Source of the DNA: Agapetus fuscipes
Taxonomy: Eukaryota > Arthropoda > Insecta > Trichoptera > Glossosomatidae
Direction: 5' to 3'
Assembly (NCBI GenBank): GCA_951799405.1
Contig: OX637363.1
Location: 7,316,001-7,380,000 of the forward strand
DNA: 64,000 bases
The notes beneath the pieces are model-generated. The model saw only the letters and a list, made by a program, of their open reading frames with translations. It did no database searches and was not told the origin of the DNA. The position numbers were made by a program, and so were the translations under genes. Below, piece after piece: positions 53,834-64,000 of this stretch (its first letter is position 1; every line of letters starts with the position of its first letter).

Positions 53834-54184
53834 GTATAATCCATCCATTAAGTTAATTGTAATTTGTGAATGTGTCAAACGATCGTAACTCTATAATCTA
53901 AGCTGCAAAGATATGTTAACATTTAAGGCTCATATTAAATGCATGCCCACAGACAGGCACATGTAGGACCGCGCCTATACATTCGCATGTGTGCATACAA
54001 ATAAACAAACCTCACATAAACATATTGCAACTCCTGCCGCCTTTCCCTTACCCGGGTTGGCATTGGCAAAAGTGAACCAATTTTTAAAGCACGGAGCGTC
54101 AGCCTCATACCAGCCTATCAGTCAATAATCCATCCATTATGTTGATTGTGTTTTGTGAAGGTGTCAAACGATTGTTAACTCCAG
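53834..54184 (-). mobile_element. RTE-like LINE 3' UTR copy (B variant) between ~56-bp direct repeats
   Basis: The copy is at 53890-54125. AATCCATCCATTA-GTT... GTGTCAAACGAT occurs on both sides (53834-53891, 54126-54184) with a few differences. Confidence 0.75.
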
Positions 54185-54423
54185 TTTAAATTTTACCTTT
54201 ACAACTATTTGCCTTCATCGAGGTTCCGCCACTGCCTTAGGACCATAATAAAGGCATTAAGTGGCGCAGTGCCTGTAGCGGCTAAATGAGATACCGAATC
54301 CCGGGGGACTCAACGCCATACCGGGAAATACCGGCACTATAAGCGGGTCTTATCTGGCGTGTACGAGCACATAAAGCTATTAAGGATACTGTGAATGAAT
54401 TAGGTCATTGCGTAATAATACTT
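54185..54423. other. Unrecognised, moderately GC-rich
   Basis: GAATCCCGGGGGACTCAACG and flanks. Not assigned. Confidence 0.35.
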
Positions 54424-54719
54424 AATATTAGGATGATTTATGTGGTGAGCGCTGTTTTTGTGTGCATCACACCTCAAGAGCCCTCTGCGAGCTTGGTCGT
54501 CGCTGTAGGAAGCGCCAATTCTCAAACAAGACCCAGTTGTTGTAAGGTTGGATGGACCTTTCAGTGACCGGTCTTTGGTAAAGGTTTATGAATTTTTCAA
54601 CCCAGCTAAGAGCACATTTGGAAATTTAAATTTTATGTTTTTGTGCTCCGCCGGGATTCTAATCCACATCCTTCTATTTACGAGTCCGAAGTGTTGCCAC
54701 TGGACTACGGACCGGTCCA
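54424..54719 (-). mobile_element. SINE unit 1 with module b
   Basis: Complete minus-strand copy: head at 54650-54719, body, module b end at 54424. Confidence 0.8.
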
Positions 54720-54725
54720 AGAAAT

Positions 54726-54842
54726 GCCAACAACACGCGGTGTACCTAGCGGTCACCCATTCAGGTAGCATCCGCGCCCAATGTTGCTTAACTTCGGTGA
54801 TCTGATGAGAACCGGTGCTTTCAACATAGTATCGTCGTTGCG
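54726..54842 (-). rRNA. 5S rRNA-like sequence (pseudogene or SINE head)
   Basis: 117 bases in which the minus strand follows 5S rRNA closely: CACCGGTTCTCATCAGATCA, CCGAAGTTAAGCAACATTGG (A-box region), AATGGGTGACCGC (C-box region) and a terminal GTTGTTGGC. Scattered changes from the insect 5S consensus (as I recall it) suggest a pseudogene. It lies directly upstream of, and in line with, the SINE unit 1 head. Confidence 0.8.
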
Positions 54843-54954
54843 CAGGGTATAGACACTATATTTTCAGTTAAAATAATAATGTAAGCATGTCTACAGCCTT
54901 ACATTATTTGAATTATTTCTCTATCGCCGATTTCTCAAAAGCAGAATATTCCCT

Positions 54955-55107
54955 GGGCTGGAAGTCTCATCCCCACGGTAATTCTTACCTACCGAATATC
55001 GGTAATATTTGTATGAAGACCTGTCAATCCAAGATGATTAGTCTTCATACAAATATTACCGATATTCGGTAGGTAAGAATTACCATGGTGATGAGACTTC
55101 CAGCCCG
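54955..55107. mobile_element. Foldback MITE
   Basis: Two ~65-base inverted arms (GGCTGGAAGTCTCATCCCCA left) meet around 55025-55040. Half copies occur at 4.1, 48.1, 48.6 and 56.05 kb. Confidence 0.8.
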
Positions 55108-55172
55108 GACAGACATGGTAACCAATTGTTATATTAAGATTGAGAGGTACCTAAGTAGGACACTTTTTTTTG

Positions 55173-55473
55173 GACCGGTCCGTTGTCCAGTGGCAACACT
55201 TCGGACTCGTAAATGGAAAGTTGTGGATTCGAATCCCGGCGGAGTACAAAAATATACCATTTTTATTTCCAAATGTGCTCTTCGCTGGGTTGAAATCTTC
55301 ATAAACCTTTACCAAAGACCGGTCACTGAAAAGGTCCATCCAACCTTACAACAACTGGGTCTTGCTTGCTGAGTATTGGCGCTTTCTACAGCGACGACCA
55401 AGCTCGCAGAGGGCTCTTGAGGTGTAATTCACACAAAGACAGCGCTCACCAAATAAATCATCCTTATATTATT
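55173..55473 (+). mobile_element. SINE unit 1 with module b
   Basis: Complete copy (GGACCGGTCCGTTGTCCAGT to ATCCTTATATTATT), directly followed by the dimer at 55485. Confidence 0.8.
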
Positions 55474-55484
55474 TATTATTATTA

Positions 55485-55976
55485 CCGGTCCGTAACTCAG
55501 TGGTAACACTGCGGACTCTGAATGGAAAAGGTTGTGGGTTCGATTCCCGGCGGAGCACAAAAACTATACCATTTATATTTTCAAATTTGCTCTTCGCCGG
55601 GTTGAAAAATTCATAAAACCTTTACCAATGACCGGTCACCAAAGGTCCATCCAGCCTTACAGCAACTGGGTCTTGCTTGAGAATTGGCGCTTTGTAGCGA
55701 CGACGATCAAGCTTGTAAAAAGGTCGACAGCTCAATTGGTAGAATGCTTGCATTCCATGCCGAGAGCAAGGGTTCGATCTCAAAGGTTTACTCAGCCTTC
55801 ACAAGAAATGAGAACCAGCCCCCCCGGGAGCTGGGAAACCCCCACTTCAACTGAAAGTGGTTGGTGTGAGGCCGGCACCCTTACCTGTAAAAATAAATAG
55901 GTCCCGAAGCGCCACATGCTACCCCTTCGGGGATAGCGCAGGCAAGAAGTTACACTATATGTGTAGCTTAGTTGCG
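55485..55976 (+). mobile_element. Complete dimeric tRNA-derived SINE
   Basis: Unit 1 head at 55485-55556 and unit 2 head at 55729-55780, with a ~45-base deletion after the second B box. Tail GTGTAGCTTAGTTGCG. Confidence 0.85.
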
Positions 55977-56044
55977 TATTATTACTCCCGGCTAGCAATC
56001 ATTATCATCATCACTCAGTGTGTGGGAATTCTTTCTCGGGGTTC

Positions 56045-56105
56045 TATACAAATATTTCCGATTTTCGGTAGGTAAGAATTACCGTGGTGATGACACTTCC
56101 AGCCC
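56045..56105. mobile_element. Half copy of the foldback MITE
   Basis: TTTCGGTAGGTAAGAATTAC to CACTTCCAGCCC. Confidence 0.6.
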
Positions 56106-56598
56106 AAAGCTTTGTATTGCATGCCTGTCGGAGAAGAAGCGTTTTGCATAATACATATAATACTTATCCTTTTATTCTGCATGCATTAAAAGTATGGGTG
56201 TTTGTTTCTCCGTACCAAATTGTCGTAATAAATTTCCCCGCAACTCTATTTGCTTTCTTTCCACCTACTTTCGTTTCCTTGCGGGTTTTATATAAGTCCA
56301 CTCATCATATAACAGCTTGAAACGCAGAAGTTTTACAATAATTCCGCAGTTATTTACTGAATGTACATTGTGCACTCGCCAGTGGTATTGTGTGTGTAAA
56401 TAGACTAAACTGTCAAAATATTCATTGCTGTTTAGGCAAACACAATAGAGGTGTTAAATAATTTTAAGGTTAGGTAAACTGAACTGTCTTTTTGTATCAG
56501 AATTGCATGAAACTCAACTTACATACTTTGTTAACGGGTAATATAAATACCAACAAATGAATTCTCCTTAGATTTCAAAACGGATTTTTAAATAATTA
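56106..56598. other. No recognised feature
   Basis: Nothing supported. Confidence 0.4.
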
Positions 56599-56691
56599 AA
56601 CTGTAACTGTTACTCTCTGTCACCATTCCGCTAGGGGGGGCCAGAGCCTCTGCAGAGTTGCCTCCATTTCTTCCTATCCTTACATACTCTT

Positions 56692-58028
56692 AGATAGTCT
56701 TAAACTTCAATCATCATTAGATAAACTAGTCGACTGGTGTCACTTCAATAACCTAAACCTTAACATTTCTAAATGCCCAATAATGAGATTTTATAAAATT
56801 AAAAATCCCTGTTTGCATGATTATTTCATAGGTCAACAAAAGTTAAACAGTGTTTTGGTTATTTCTGACTTAGGTGTTTTATTTGATCACAAATTATCGT
56901 TTATAAATCATATAAACTATGTTGCGGGTAAGGGAATGAAAATGTTGGGTTTTGTAGCAAGAACAACCAAGGACTTCAATAATATTCTTAGTATTAAAAC
57001 GCTTTACATGTCACTAGTTAGAAGCTCCATGGAATATTGTTCCCCCGTATGGTCACCCTATTATGCCTGTCATATAAAAGCCATTGAGCGCATTCAACTT
57101 AAATTTGTAAAAATTATTAATTTCAAATTAAGAATTCCCGTCTCTGAATTTAATGCACAATATTTACTTAGTATTTTGAATCTTAATAGTCTCACTGATA
57201 GGCGTTTAATCAATGACCTCATTGTGCTTTTTAAAATTAAACACTCCTTAATTGATTCACCAATCCTACTTTCCGAACTTAATTTCTCCATCCCTTCATT
57301 TATTACCCGCAACTTAGTTCCTTATCGCACTGTATCCACACATACATCTACACACTTCTACAGCCCACTAATACGTATTCAACGTTTGGGTAATATATAC
57401 AATGAAATAGATTCTGACACTCATACAAATCCTAAAACATACAAATATAATTTAATTAAGTACTTCAACTCCCATGGTACATAATAAGTACATAATAATT
57501 ATTGTAGAGTTGCATCTCATATAATATTGTACTGTACTATTGTTTACTCTAGTTTTATCAAATTTCTAGTTTATTTTTGTTACTTTAATATAAGACCTTG
57601 CTTTTTCTTTTTTGTTTTTTTTTTGTTTTATCTTTGTTTTTATTTTTTATTTTCTACTTATTTTGTTAACTTTTTTGCAATGTATTTCAATTTTTGTTTA
57701 CCCTCATCTGTGCGTTCTTTTATTTTACCTAAGTTTTAATATTATTACTTGATCATGCTCTTATTGCTCTATATGCTATATGCTCATTGCTCTTATGTTT
57801 TTCTTCTTTCTTTTCTCTCTTATGTTTTTCTCTTCATCTTCTTACTTTTTGCATAAATATCTTCTACTTTTATTCTGTAGTAATCTTATTGTAAGCTTTA
57901 TTTTGTAGTAATCTGTTTTATTTTGATACTGTTATGTCTGTAATGTATTTTTATTTCTATTTTTGTATACATGTAAAAGGCACAATGTGCCGTTAAAGAA
58001 TGAATAAATAAATAAATAAAATAAATAA
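56692..58028 (+). mobile_element. Jockey-like LINE, 5'-truncated, nested
   Basis: The C-terminal RT reading frame is followed by a ~540-base T-rich 3' UTR and an (AATA)n tail at 58000-58028. It is 5'-truncated within the RT palm. The open frame and clean duplication indicate a recent event. Confidence 0.85.
56693..57484 (+). pseudogene. Jockey-like reverse transcriptase, C-terminal 263 codons
   Basis: Open from the truncation point. Contains SLDKLVDWCHFNNLNLNISK and SDLGVLFDHKLSFINHI (post-palm region), SLVRSSMEYCSPVWSPYY and ERIQLKFVKIIN, then the C-terminal domain ending YFNSHGT-stop. The catalytic YxDD box lies upstream and is absent, so the piece cannot work alone. Confidence 0.8.
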
Positions 58029-58202
58029 ATACTCTTTCAATTCATTCAATCCATCACCTTTTTATTTATTTTCTTCTTGTACGCTCGCTTTGTATATACC
58101 ATTCTTTTACAATCTCCTCAATCTGATCACTCCATACTTTTCTCGGTCGTCCTTTACCTCTTTTTCCTTAACTTTGTTTAAATAAAAATACGTATTTTAG
58201 GA

Positions 58203-58450
58203 TTTAGGACCTGATGCACAATTTTCTAATCAATATTTGATCGAAACATCAAAATTGATCGCTTAATTCTGGTAATGACCTCGGTTAAATATTTCTCGGA
58301 AGTGGATAATAATATGATGGAATTTGAACAGGAAAGATGATGTAGGTACATCAGCTGATTAACGTATATGCAACCAAATTTTTGATTTGATGGGATAAAT
58401 TACCCTTAATTTAGATTTTTGTCTGATTGGAGCTTAGTGCAACAGGCCCT
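58203..58450. mobile_element. MITE with CTGTTGCACTA terminal repeats
   Basis: Second copy of the 15.15 kb MITE in reverse. The ends are GGACCTGATGCAC and GTGCAACAGGCCC. Shared internal TCAGCTGATTAACGTATATG-like sequence. Confidence 0.7.
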
Positions 58451-58547
58451 TGGTTGTTTACACACTGAAAGTCCATTTTAGACCAAATGTCAAGTTCTTT
58501 AAAAAATCAATTATAATTCACTCCAACACAGCTCAACTTACATTTCA

Positions 58548-59048
58548 CGCTCCTTGACTGATAGGTTGGTATGAGGCTACACCCCGGTGCTGTAAAAATT
58601 GGTTCAATTTTGCCAATGCCACCCCGGTTTCAGGAAAATGCGGCAGGAATTGCAAGGTTTATGTTCGTGTGAGGTTTTGTTTATTTGTGATTTCTTGACT
58701 TATAGGTTGGTATGAGGCTGACCACCCATCCTGTAAAAAAAGATTCGCTTTGTCAATGTCACGCCTGTTTCTGGGAAGGTCAGCCAAAGTTGCAGGGTTT
58801 ATATTCATTTGAGGTTTGGATTTTAATTTGTAAGTACACATTCAGCATTTGCAAGCGTGAGCTAACACGTGTCTGTTTGTGGGCATGCATTTGATATGAG
58901 CTTTGAATGTTAATATATCTTTGCAACTTAGATTACAGATTACAGACATGCAGAACGTGTAGGCACCAACCGACGTGCCTGGTTATGGGCATGCATTTAT
59001 TTTGAGCCTTAAATGTGAACCTATCTTTGCAGCTTAGATTATAGATTT
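58548..59048 (+). mobile_element. RTE-like LINE 3' UTR with another RTE copy inside
   Basis: The outer B-variant copy (58548-58687 and 58946-59048) is interrupted by a B copy at 58688-58945 that ends TTACAGATTACAG. Confidence 0.8.
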
Positions 59049-59639
59049 CAAAATAACTATCAAACTCAAACTTTTTTGTACCAAAAATGTTTCTTTAGGA
59101 GCAATTATTAAATAAGAAAATAATAATTTATATTTCAAGAAATATCGAAATGAGTATAATACTAAATTTCACTTCAAAGACTTGAAATATTGAATTTTAT
59201 AACGAACAGTATATTCACAGTACTTTTTTTCTTTTTCACGTACGTTCATGAACATCTTATAATATTTGTTATAAAATATTCAAGGAAGAAATTATTTTTC
59301 CTAAAAGAAAACATTTATCCTCGCAGTGGCGTAGATAATCTCTTAATGTAAAAAAACACACGCAATAAAAAACACATTAACTTACTTTATCTGTTTCATA
59401 TTGTTTCTAAGATAACACTGGATTATTTACTATAATGGGGTAATAATTGGGAATTTATTTAACTGTATGAAATCGCCGGAAAAAAAATGTTTCACGATCA
59501 AATAAAACAAAGTCTTCGTTCTAAGATAAAAAGGAAGAAAAAAACTTTATTATTATATTTTCAATTGCGCTGTATATATAATTTGTTACGTTTTCTGGCT
59601 CTTTGACAAAAAAAAAAGATAGTTGTGACATTTTTTTTT
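59049..59639. other. No recognised feature
   Basis: AT-rich. Nothing supported. Confidence 0.4.
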
Positions 59640-59838
59640 TTTAAATAGAATAGATTTGTGGAAAGGAATGCAATCCACCTACCTATTTTGCCTGGCCAGT
59701 TGTCTTCATGTGAAAGCAGAAGCTTGTGTGCGTGCAACGGCATCTGTTGAACCAGGGTCGAAGTTATCGTCGCGGAATTCGAACCAGTGGTTACAAATAA
59801 CCCGACTTGATCCCCGCGGCCATAACACCGAATTATTT
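59640..59838 (-). mobile_element. SINE-3
   Basis: Minus-strand copy. The poly(A) appears as a T-run at 59631-59642 and the head (GGTGTTATGGCCGCGGGGAT) near 59838. An open frame through it is incidental. Confidence 0.7.
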
Positions 59839-60041
59839 TTGCAAAAAATATATATTTCAAATAAAACAACCCTTAAACTTGCCACTTGTCAACGACTTGG
59901 TCGATCTCTCTCCTTAAGGAAAGACTCGCCTTATATAGTAGTACTAGAGAACAGACTAGTATCCAATTCGGCTTATCTAGATCCTTTACGGACAGTCGAA
60001 AATTCTAAAAGAGTCATAATCAAATCTAATAAAATAGCATA
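59839..60041. other. No recognised feature
   Basis: Nothing supported. Confidence 0.4.
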
Positions 60042-60640
60042 GATATGTAACATTGGGAATTCACATTATATGCATGCTCACAAGCCGACACGTACAAGTT
60101 CGCGCTTGCACATGTCGCATGTGAACCTACAACATAAAAACCCAAATCTCAAATGTACGTACACCCTGCAACTCCTGCCGTACTTTCCTGAAACAGGGGG
60201 GACATTGGTAAAGTGAACAATTTTCTACAGCATTAATGGTCAGCCGCAAACAAACCTATAAGTCAAGGAACATACACAACGAATGACATTTTTTAAATCC
60301 ACAAATAATAATAATCTGTATTGACATCAAAACTAAAACATAATACAAAATTCTAATTTTAAAGACCCTAGTCCTGTCCGCCAACATTACAGATCAACCG
60401 CCATTTCTTTCTGTCCTTACTACTTCCTTCATTTCATCGAGAGTCATAACCCTCTTCATACAAGTTCTCCTTTTATTATGACTCTGGATATCGCATTCAT
60501 TCGCTATTTCAGAAATTTGATTCATCCATACCTTTCTACGTCTTGCTCTACTACGACATCCATCTATTCTTGCATCATATACTTTCTTCATCAGTCTTTC
60601 ATCATTCATTCTCCCCATATGCCCAAACCATCTTAATTAG
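60042..60640 (-). mobile_element. RTE-like LINE, 5'-truncated (subfamily A)
   Basis: 3' UTR and coding tail (MGRMNDERLMKKVYDARIDG). The tandem tail is lost. Confidence 0.8.
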
Positions 60641-60924
60641 GATCTGTTTAATGTATATTTACTATTTTACAATAGAACTAGCGGATCGGAAAAGCTTCTA
60701 TCAGATAATTATACCCCAGCGTAAACTTTAAATGAAACAACACGTTATATCCATTAGAGGGTTAAACTTGTGAAAGCTCTGCTAGGCTAGTTTCCATAGA
60801 ATTAGAGATTTCTAAAAACCTCACACATATGAGCATTTCCCAACGAACTAAATACAAAGCCTATTAACAAACTAACCATCATTATAGGCTAAATAGGATA
60901 TTCAGAGACAAGTGAAAGCAGAAT
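60641..60924. other. No recognised feature
   Basis: Nothing supported. Confidence 0.4.
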
Positions 60925-61732
60925 CTGCATTGAAAAGGTTATGCCTCTAGATGAAATGAAAGAAGTATGTAAGGGCCGAAAAAATGGCGTAGATCTGCAA
61001 TGTTGGTAATTATGGGTCCTATTTTTCTTATAGATATATAGTCCTATTTTTCATATAGATTTATTTTATTTATTGTTTTGTACACATATCATAGATTATT
61101 ATTTTTTTTTGGTTCCTTGACTTAAAGGTTAGAAAATGGTTCACTTAACCAATGTCACCCCTGTTTCAGGGAAGGTCGGCAAAAGTTGCAGGGCTTATGT
61201 TCATTTAAGATTGGCTTTTATATTGTAGGTTCACATGCGACATGTTTAAGCGCGAATTTAAACGTGTCTAAAATCAATAATCTATAATTTTTATAGCACG
61301 GGGGGTCAGCTTCATACCAACCTATCAGTCAAGGAGCTGCTTGTGGGAATACGTTTTATACATTTTTTTTTTTTTAAGAAATCCTGTGCGGGAGACTCCC
61401 TAGATTCTAAAGACTCTAGGGGTCTATGACACTTGTTGTAGTGCCGCAGAGGTGTACGAGCTTGGTCGTCGCTACAAAGCGCCAATACTCAAGCAAGACC
61501 CAGTTGCTGTAAGGCTGGATGGTGACCGGTCATTGGTAAAGGTTTATGAATTTTTCAACCCAGCGAAGAGCACATTCGAAATATAAATGGTATATTTTTG
61601 TGCTCCGCCGGGATCCGAATCCACAACCTTCCATTTACGAGTCCGAAGTGTTGCCACTACGGACTACGGACCGGTCCAAGAAATATAAATCTTAAATGTA
61701 ATATATCTTTGCAACTTAGATAATAGATCACT
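60925..61732 (+). mobile_element. RTE-like LINE with two nested insertions
   Basis: The outer RTE-A copy runs from a broken coding tail (60935) to its end (TTGCAACTTAGATAATAG, ~61732). It is interrupted at 61270-61336 by a minus-strand RTE fragment, and at 61361-61680 by a SINE. Confidence 0.75.
61361..61680 (-). mobile_element. SINE unit 1 with module c, nested
   Basis: T-run at 61362-61375, module c (TTAAGAAATCCTGTGCGGGA), body, and head ending CTACGGACCGGTCC. Confidence 0.8.
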
Positions 61733-61735
61733 TCC

Positions 61736-62247
61736 CCGATAACATGGGGGGAAGTCTTGGTCTCCTTGATCAATCGCAGACACCGCTGTCTGCCAACCAA
61801 AATTCCTATACAAATTTCCAATGTTAAAATCTTATACATATATATGTAGTATACCGACTCAATTGTATGTCTTCTTTTCTGTTCACAATAAAAGAGTTTT
61901 TTTGTGAACACTAAAATAATAAAATACAAAATATTCTCCGTTTCGCTCGAGTTGTGAGGATAAATAAAATAGATAAACACGCTCGTGAATAATCCCACAA
62001 CAAGGATCCACTCGTATTCAATCAACTTTTCAGCGTTCAATTTCACGAAAAGTGAAGAATAATACGTATATATTTTTCATATTTCTTCCCCCCCCGCCTC
62101 TGTATAAAGGGAAATCCAGATTTGTACATGCGTACATTTGTAAATAAAGAACTGAAATTTTCTTGAAGAAAATGATAATTCTGACAAATTTAATGACAAT
62201 GTCAAAATTTAATGTCAAATTAAAAAAAAAAATGTAATTTGTCATGT
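61736..62247. other. Small LINE remnant; otherwise unrecognised
   Basis: 61745-61802 resembles the third LINE family (GCAGACACCGCTGTCTGCC). The minus-strand 129-codon frame (61657-62046) starts outside any known family and crosses a SINE, so it is not a gene. Confidence 0.4.
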
Positions 62248-62512
62248 ATGTTCCTTGACTTATAGGTTGTTATGCGGCTGACCACCCATACTGTAACAAA
62301 TGGTTCACTTTGCCAATGTCACCCCTGTTTCAGGGAAGGACGGCAAGAGTTGCAAGGCTTATGTTCATTTGAGATTGGGTTTTTATAATGTAGGTTCACA
62401 TGCGGCATGTGTTAGCGCGAAATTATACATATCTGCTTGTGGGAATGCATTTAATATAAATCTTAAATGATATATATCTTTGCAGCTTAGATTAGATTAG
62501 ATTAGATTAGAA
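62248..62512 (+). mobile_element. RTE-like LINE 3' UTR copy (subfamily A)
   Basis: Complete 3' UTR with a long ATTAG tail at 62487-62510. Young by its similarity to 36964-37220. Confidence 0.85.
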
Positions 62513-62575
62513 TGGAGTCGGAACGTTTTTTACACGGATGTTAAAATTTTTAATACTTTGAATGCGGGGTAATAG

Positions 62576-62864
62576 ATTTTAGAGACTCAAGGGGTCTATG
62601 ACACTTGTTGTAGTGCCGTAGAGGTGTTGTTTACGAGCTTAGTCGTCGCTACAAAGCGGCAGTACTCAAGCCAAACCCAGTACCTGTAACGCTGGATAGA
62701 CCTGTAGTGTCGGGTCTTTGGTAAAGGTTTTATGATTTTTTCAACCCTGCGAAGAGCATATTTGAAGATATAAATGGTATATATTTTGTGCTTCACCGGG
62801 ATTCGAACCCACAACCTTCCATTTACGAGTTCGAAGTGTTGCCACTCGACTACGGACCAGTCGA
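62576..62864 (-). mobile_element. SINE unit 1 with module c
   Basis: Minus strand: head at 62790-62864 (GGGATTCGAACCCACAACC on the plus strand), body, and a shortened module c. Confidence 0.75.
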
Positions 62865-62884
62865 ATGATCATGTGCCATTAAGG

Positions 62885-63100
62885 TCTATTTTTCACACTT
62901 TGAGCTTGTGCAAGCGTGGACTTTCACGCGTTTGCTTGTGGACATGCATTTAATATGAATGTTCAAGATTAACATATCTTTGCGAGTCTAAAGTGTTGCC
63001 ACTGGGCCACGGACCCCTTATCTGTGAAAATACATAAGTTCCACAGACAACGACAAATCGGTAGATAGTTCGACTATTTGTGCAGCCTAATTGTATTTTT
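62885..63100 (+). mobile_element. RTE tail variant, SINE head scrap and SINE unit 2 tail
   Basis: 62885-62982 is the RTE tail variant seen at 42.9 kb. 62983-63017 is a unit 1 head in reverse. 63016-63100 resembles the unit 2 tail. Confidence 0.5.
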
Positions 63101-64000
63101 AAGGTCTTTTTGAGACTGTACCTTCGGAAGTGTGGACAGCCTTTAATATTCCCGATATTTATTCTGTTCATTTTTCTCCAACTGTCAGATATCTCTTTCT
63201 CTTGCCTCCTCCCCCCAGTTTGGGAGGCCTTTGTCCCGAATTCCCCCGCCCTTTAGAAAACTGCGCATGTTATTATGTATACTCTTCCGTCAACCGCGTC
63301 CGGATCGCCTAGCCAATGAAAACAACAAATAAAACAACAATAGGCTGAATCTATACATTTTTTTATTTCATAAATGATAGACTACATTCTTTTAAATACA
63401 TCTGCGTTGGTAAAAAAACAATATCTAGCTTAGTTTTTAAATTATAGCATTTTAAAATTCGCGCATTTTCGATTTCCGGTAAAACAGGACATTTTTTTAT
63501 TTAGGCGGATGTGACGTCGATTGATCTTCGGATTGTACCGACGCGACAGCCCCAGGTAGTCTGTCGGATCCATTTACGTCATTTTGATGTCACGGCGTGG
63601 CTAGCCGGCCGCGCTGCGTTTTGGCGGGACTCAAATTTTCGGCATTTTATTTTTTTTAAATTATCAATGATATATTTATTTTTACTCCTTAAAAAATATA
63701 TGGTTGTGATCCTTTAAATGTACTCTACACAACCACATGATTTTCAACCGTTTTCCCCACCACTGTAATTACCCTATTGTACTGTAACCTTAGTATACTC
63801 GTAAGACATTGCTAAGTTGGCGAATTTAATTCCTCTCCACGAATTTATTTACTTAAAACCTGAATAAATTAAAGCTCCAGGGTGAGCACTCTCATGTTTT
63901 CTAACGATCGTATCGGTTGATAGCAAGCGATAAAACATAGCGACGTGTAAATAGCTGGTGCAAATTGTATGGAGAGCATTTGACTGCCCGATCAGTTGTT
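63101..64000. other. No recognised gene; CpG-richer patch
   Basis: 63500-63640 is CpG-richer and holds two GACGTC/GACGTCG-like sites and GGCCGCGCTGCG. It could be regulatory, but no exon is supported. The rest is AT-rich. Confidence 0.35.

Larger units (their letters stand above)
56599..58185 (-). mobile_element. RTE-II LINE end split by a jockey-like LINE
   Basis: 56599-56691 (3' end) and 58029-58185 (coding tail) are one RTE-II copy. ATACTCTT occurs at both junctions (56684-56691, 58029-58036), an 8-bp target duplication. Confidence 0.85.

Noticed and set aside
61657..62046. 129-codon minus-strand frame as a gene
   Set aside because: It ends inside a SINE head, crosses an RTE tail and has no recognisable motif.

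Overview
This is a eukaryotic, almost certainly arthropod (most likely insect) genomic window. It is AT-rich and has no host gene that I can name. I see RTE-, CR1/L2- and jockey-like LINEs, Penelope-like elements, tRNA-derived SINEs, foldback MITEs and a PIF/Harbinger transposon with short GT-AG introns. There is also a 5S rRNA-like sequence of metazoan type. The species cannot be told from the sequence alone.

The dominant component is one RTE-like LINE family. A nearly full-length copy lies on the minus strand at 4516-7797. It has an endonuclease and a reverse transcriptase, but it carries a frameshift and lacks the extreme N-terminus. About forty 5'-truncated copies are scattered on both strands. 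Most are only the ~250-base 3' UTR ending in short AT-rich tandem tails, in two main subfamilies: A with (ATTAG)n tails and B with (TATAGAT)n tails. A second RTE-like family (RTE-II here) ends in GTTACA-type repeats. At 8.4-10.5 kb the RTE 3' end has become a tandem array of eight ~264-bp units with a three-unit higher-order period.

The best-preserved genes are at 25659-30430: an apparently intact PIF/Harbinger transposon with 13-bp terminal inverted repeats and a 3-bp TAG duplication. It carries a four-exon transposase (plus strand, 342 aa, DDE triad present) and a convergent seven-exon Myb/SANT-like gene (minus strand, 293 aa). All splice phases agree. In this superfamily the two proteins work together: the SANT protein helps DNA binding and nuclear import, and the transposase cuts and joins. 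A near-copy of the left terminal repeat lies inside an intron of the SANT gene.

Penelope-like (PLE) termini recur at about 2.0, 14.7, 16.8, 21.3-21.6, 25.1, 37.3-38.2, 42.4, 44.1-45.1 and 53.3-53.7 kb. Most are inverted, head-to-head pairs. One pair encloses a GIY-YIG endonuclease fragment (44229-44903). Another encloses fourteen copies of a 19-bp repeat. At each terminus there is a hammerhead-ribozyme-like motif whose stem II differs in sequence between families but keeps its pairing.

tRNA-derived SINEs form a modular set. Unit 1 occurs alone with either of two 3' ends, or fused to a second tRNA-headed unit as a dimer (19.0, 33.0, 45.4, 55.5 kb). A third tRNA-headed SINE ends in poly(A), 62 A's in one copy. 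Other items are a 698-bp near-perfect foldback element flanked by TTAA (11490-12187), other MITEs, a 5S rRNA-like pseudogene beside a SINE (54726-54842), a jockey-like LINE (56692-58028), and many nested insertions that give a relative order of events. The remaining stretches are AT-rich DNA in which I see no supported gene.
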